From positions 1 through 7,463 of the forward strand of contig JAAYQY010000167.1 in assembly GCA_012519125.1 (NCBI GenBank): a DNA stretch of 7,463 nt, given 5' to 3'. The position numbers and the translations under genes are program-made. Below the pieces are notes generated by a model. That model saw only the letters and a program-made list of their open reading frames with translations, was not told the DNA's origin and did not search any database. The stretch is from Spirochaetales bacterium. GTDB lineage: Bacteria > Spirochaetota > Spirochaetia > Sphaerochaetales > Sphaerochaetaceae. Numbering within the stretch: the stretch's first letter is position 1; every line of letters starts with the position of its first letter. Positions 5,342 through 7,463 of the stretch are shown in pieces.

Positions 5342-6201
5342 TGTTTGGTAACCCGGTACTTTTCGACCATGAGGTCGGGTTTGTAGGAGAGTTTGGCTTT
5401 TCTCAGGCCTTCGACTCCGGCGTCTTCCTGTCGGTTCACATACTTCACATCCGAAAGATACTGGGAAACGAAGAGTTGGTTGATGACCGAGTAGATGCCG
5501 ATGTAGGAGGTGTCACCTTTTTCAAAGTGGACGATGGCCAGCTTGTCATCGATGACTTCCCCTACGGTAAAGGCAGTGAGGTGGTGATCGACACATACCA
5601 GGATTCCTACAAAGCCAAGTTCGTCCCAGTGGTCGAATGCTCGCTTGAGGGCTCCGAGTTCGTCTTTGATCTCCTTGGTGTCGCAATCCTTGCTTTCAAG
5701 CCAGGTGGTGGAGGCCATGCGATAACATTCGTCACGCATCTCAGGGGTGGAGAGTGAACGAACCGAGTAGGTGTAGTTGCGTTCAAATTGGGAGATGTGG
5801 TTACGCTTCGATTGGAGTTTTCTTCCGCTGAGCTTGATGAGTTTCTGGCTGTCATAGAGGTAGTCGTCCAGACTTCTGACGTGCTCGATTTTATACCCCA
5901 TGGCTTCAAGTTGCTTTGCTTCTTCCAAAGGGACACACTCAAGATGGAATCGTTGGCCGCTCTCCTGGCAGTGCTGTTCGAGTTCAGCCATGGCCTTGGG
6001 GAGGTCTTCGGTGATTGGCAGGAGGAAGCAGTCGTCCTCCTCAAGATGCATATAGAGTGCAGTGTCTGTCTTGCAGATGGTAATGCCGATTGCATCGGCC
6101 CAGAGAGCTACATACGAAAAAAAATACTCGTAGGCAAAGTGTTTGCTGTACGAGGGAAAGAGTGCTTTGTCCGCATAGGACGCTGTATGAAATTGTAACA
6201 T
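5338..6201 (-). CDS. DUF2156 / phosphatidylglycerol lysyltransferase-like domain protein
   Basis: Starting at the ATG at 6201 the product has 287 residues and begins MLQFHTASYADKALFPSYSK. Features of the DUF2156 (LPG synthase C-terminal-like, GNAT-fold) family are visible. The middle has KLSGRKLQSKRNHISQFERN (about 122-141). A second core segment carries FTVGEVIDDKLAIVHFEKGD, then YIGIYSVINQLF. The end has YVNRQEDAGVEGLRKAKLSY followed by KPDLMVEKY, the N-x-E-D-x-G...LR-x-x-K-x-S-Y-x-P signature. The family is related to aminoacyl- or acyl-transferases; the true reaction of these stand-alone soluble forms is not settled. The frame runs ten codons further up to an ATG at 6231, but that lies upstream of the predicted transcription start (about 6228) and has no ribosome site, whereas 6201 has GAGG four bases upstream. 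It is first in an operon with the overlapping GNAT gene, so the two may act on a common substrate. Confidence 0.9.
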   Translation of the reverse strand: MLQFHTASYADKALFPSYSKHFAYEYFFSYVALWADAIGITICKTDTALYMHLEEDDCFLLPITEDLPKAMAELEQHCQESGQRFHLECVPLEEAKQLEAMGYKIEHVRSLDDYLYDSQKLIKLSGRKLQSKRNHISQFERNYTYSVRSLSTPEMRDECYRMASTTWLESKDCDTKEIKDELGALKRAFDHWDELGFVGILVCVDHHLTAFTVGEVIDDKLAIVHFEKGDTSYIGIYSVINQLFVSQYLSDVKYVNRQEDAGVEGLRKAKLSYKPDLMVEKYRVTKQ

Positions 6202-6234
6202 GGTACCTCGGATATATTTGTATATACGCATCTA

Positions 6235-6263
6235 TTGATACGTCGTTTATGGACAATAGTCAA
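6235..6263 (-). promoter_or_regulatory. Predicted sigma70-type promoter for the DUF2156-GNAT operon
   Basis: On the minus strand TTGACT (6258-6263), 17 bases and TATCAA (6235-6240) predict a start near 6228, about 27 bases before the ATG at 6201. This supports the shorter start for the DUF2156 protein, since the upstream ATG at 6231 would not be in the message. Confidence 0.6.
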
Positions 6264-6413
6264 GGCAAGCAAAGCCTCACAGTGTCAAGATACTGCTTTG
6301 GGACAGGACAGGCAACATTCAGTACAAGCAAACAACCAATGCAAAACGGGGTGGTGTCCCAGCTGACAAATCCCAAAAGCCATAGGAAACTGAAGGTGGC
6401 AGGAGGGTCTGCT

Positions 6414-6869
6414 ATGAAGGGAATAAAGTACATCTTGGCAATACTGGCAATTGTTTTCCTGGTTATTGGTCTAGGGGGATGTGAGTACACCTATCCATTT
6501 GAAGAAGAGCCCAATAACACTCCTTCGGACGCGACATTTGTAAGAAACCAGATTGTGAAAGAGCAGATTCATGTTGCTACAGACTTGGATTATTGGGAAA
6601 TCAATCTGGGTACCATCGTACGGTCCAGTGAAGTCAAATTGACTCATTTGTCAGAGGATTTGAAGATAATGGCATTTGGTTACGATGTAAATGATAATCA
6701 AATCACACTGGATGGCTCTAACAACTATCTCAATTCAGACAATGATGGAACTGAGAATGAATTGATTCTCATTTCAAATGATGATGTAGTCACTTTGTTT
6801 GTCTGTGTTGAGGCTAGTGACAGAAGAGGGTTGCCTGGTACCTACTGGTTGGAACACAATATTTACTGA
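6414..6869 (+). CDS. Small lipoprotein with pre-peptidase C-terminal-like domain
   Basis: The start at 6414 has AGGAGG (6401-6406) seven bases upstream; the open frame extends back to 6090 but that part overlaps the divergent gene and its promoter. The 151-residue product opens MKGIKYILAILAIVFLVIGL, then GGC: a lipoprotein signal peptide with lipobox L-G-G-C and lipidated cysteine at residue 23, so it should be anchored to a membrane facing the periplasm or outside. Just after it, FEEEPNNTPSDAT is the opening motif of the bacterial pre-peptidase C-terminal (PPC) domain, and DLDYWEINLG matches its D-x-D-x-W/F strand. The rest (about 60-151) is beta-rich and Asp/Asn-rich (NDNQITLDGSNNYLNSDNDG). 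PPC domains usually sit at the end of secreted proteases and other enzymes; here one stands alone. Codons are clearly more AT-rich than in the neighbours. The function is unknown. Confidence 0.85.
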   Translation: MKGIKYILAILAIVFLVIGLGGCEYTYPFEEEPNNTPSDATFVRNQIVKEQIHVATDLDYWEINLGTIVRSSEVKLTHLSEDLKIMAFGYDVNDNQITLDGSNNYLNSDNDGTENELILISNDDVVTLFVCVEASDRRGLPGTYWLEHNIY

Positions 6870-6936
6870 ATCCAGTGAAAATTGTTGATTTTAAAGAATT
6901 ATAAATAATTATATTACAACAAATTACACCTTAACC
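6870..6936. other. Very AT-rich spacer with a 14-bp AT palindrome
   Basis: Between the lipoprotein stop and the next promoter the DNA is strongly AT-rich. It contains AATTATAAATAATT (6897-6910), arms AATTAT and ATAATT around AA, too weak to be a convincing terminator. The stretch directly precedes a consensus -35 and could act as an UP element. No small gene or RNA was recognised here. Confidence 0.4.
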
Positions 6937-6966
6937 TTGACACTTGATAAGCTATACCTGTATCTT
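6937..6966 (+). promoter_or_regulatory. Predicted sigma70-type promoter placing the start site on the ATG of the last gene
   Basis: A perfect TTGACA (6937-6942), an 18-base spacer and TATCTT (6961-6966) predict a start site at about 6973, which is the A of the ATG of the downstream gene. No Shine-Dalgarno is visible before that ATG, so a leaderless transcript would be expected if this promoter is used. Confidence 0.5.
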
Positions 6967-6972
6967 TATGGC

Positions 6973-7463
6973 ATGAATAGACATACAGAACGCATTGCAG
7001 AACTTGTCGCCAAGATGAAGGCCGACAATCCCCAGATTATCGACTTGTTCCTTGACCAAAAGCTTGAAGATGCGGCTATGCTTGCGCTGCTTCGTGAGCA
7101 AACTTCAGCTGTCATGCAGCAGCAGTATCCCAAAGCATGGGCATATTATACCGGTGAGGAACAGACAGAACAGGACTACTACAAGCTGATGAGCACCTCC
7201 ATGGCCTATCTACGGCTCATGGACTATCTCGACAACGAAGGCAAGAGCTTCGAGGACATGAACCTGAAAGGGCAGACGGTGATCTCATCACCCTTGTTGC
7301 TGCTTCGCAAGATCCTGCTGGGCCAGGAATGCTCCTTCACCCTCGATTTTCTTGAGGACATGGCTCATCTCATGGCGCAGCTCAGCGGGGCTGAGGAGCG
7401 CATCATTCCCACCCGAAACCAAGTGCAGGAGTGGATGGAACGCCATCCCAGCGGCTTGGATGA
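6973..7463 (+). CDS. N-terminal part of an unidentified protein, possibly a large KamA-like radical SAM protein (partial)
   Basis: An open frame runs from ATG at 6973 to the right edge with no stop, giving 163 codons that begin MNRHTERIAELVAKMKADNP. The sequence is helical and acidic, with good codon use. Recognisable pieces are PKAWAYYTGEEQTEQDYYKL (about 53-72), KGQTVISSPLLLLRKILLGQ (about 97-116), and RNQVQEWMERHPSGLD at the edge. The last motif reminds me of the region ahead of the radical SAM domain in long KamA (lysine 2,3-aminomutase-like) family proteins, but no cluster-binding CxxxCxxC is in the window, so this is a weak guess. The only upstream ATG, at 6968, stops after two codons. 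The start lacks a ribosome binding site; a later start such as ATG at 7015 also lacks one. That it is a real gene is well supported; its identity is not. Confidence 0.75.
   Translation, partial: MNRHTERIAELVAKMKADNPQIIDLFLDQKLEDAAMLALLREQTSAVMQQQYPKAWAYYTGEEQTEQDYYKLMSTSMAYLRLMDYLDNEGKSFEDMNLKGQTVISSPLLLLRKILLGQECSFTLDFLEDMAHLMAQLSGAEERIIPTRNQVQEWMERHPSGLD

Noticed and set aside
6299..6361. Inverted repeat TGGGACA / TGTCCCA
   Set aside because: The 7-bp arms are 49 bases apart, flanks do not extend the pairing cleanly, and it matches no known element; chance is likely.
6090..6413. 108-codon N-terminal extension of the lipoprotein
   Set aside because: It overlaps the divergent DUF2156 gene and its promoter, and would bury the lipoprotein signal peptide that begins at 6414 behind a good AGGAGG.

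Overview
This window looks like a piece of a spirochaete chromosome, most likely a Sphaerochaeta-type free-living or host-associated anaerobe. That guess rests on moderate GC content (by eye about 50%, AT-rich promoters), clear AGGAG-type ribosome binding sites, a LacI regulator, a DUF2156 plus GNAT pair, and secreted proteins with InlB-like modules. It is pattern recognition, not a database result. No rRNA, tRNA, CRISPR array, transposase or integrase was seen.

Layout. Positions 1-653 (minus) hold the N-terminal two thirds of a LacI-family repressor, which runs off the left edge. It diverges across an AT-rich promoter region from a peroxiredoxin (860-1537, plus) of the Prx6/archaeal type. 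The peroxiredoxin ends at a strong intrinsic terminator (1565-1593). Convergent to it is a minus-strand operon: a small cupin gene (2206-2534) broken by a one-base frameshift, then a NapH-like membrane polyferredoxin (1598-2209) whose start overlaps the cupin stop as ATGA. A divergent Crp/Fnr-family regulator (2621-3259, plus) lies immediately upstream. The 86-bp gap between them holds a 20-bp CRP-like palindrome. It sits exactly at -41.5 from the predicted start site of the cupin operon and on the predicted start site of the regulator gene.

Next come a secreted coiled-coil/InlB-repeat/Ig-like protein (3341-4561, plus) and, convergent with only 3 bp between stop codons, a translationally coupled two-gene operon on the minus strand: a DUF2156 acyltransferase-like protein (5338-6201) and a GNAT acetyltransferase (4565-5341, GTG start). 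A small AT-rich lipoprotein gene with a pre-peptidase C-terminal-like domain (6414-6869, plus) follows. The right end is the start of an unfinished gene (6973 to edge) that may be leaderless and may be the N-terminal part of a large KamA-like radical SAM protein.

How the genes fit together. Peroxiredoxin, polyferredoxin, cupin and Crp/Fnr regulator suggest a redox or nitrosative stress neighbourhood. The best-supported regulatory hypothesis is that the Crp/Fnr protein activates the cupin-polyferredoxin operon from a class II site and represses itself through the same site. The remaining genes look like ordinary chromosomal genes, except the AT-rich lipoprotein segment, which may have been acquired.
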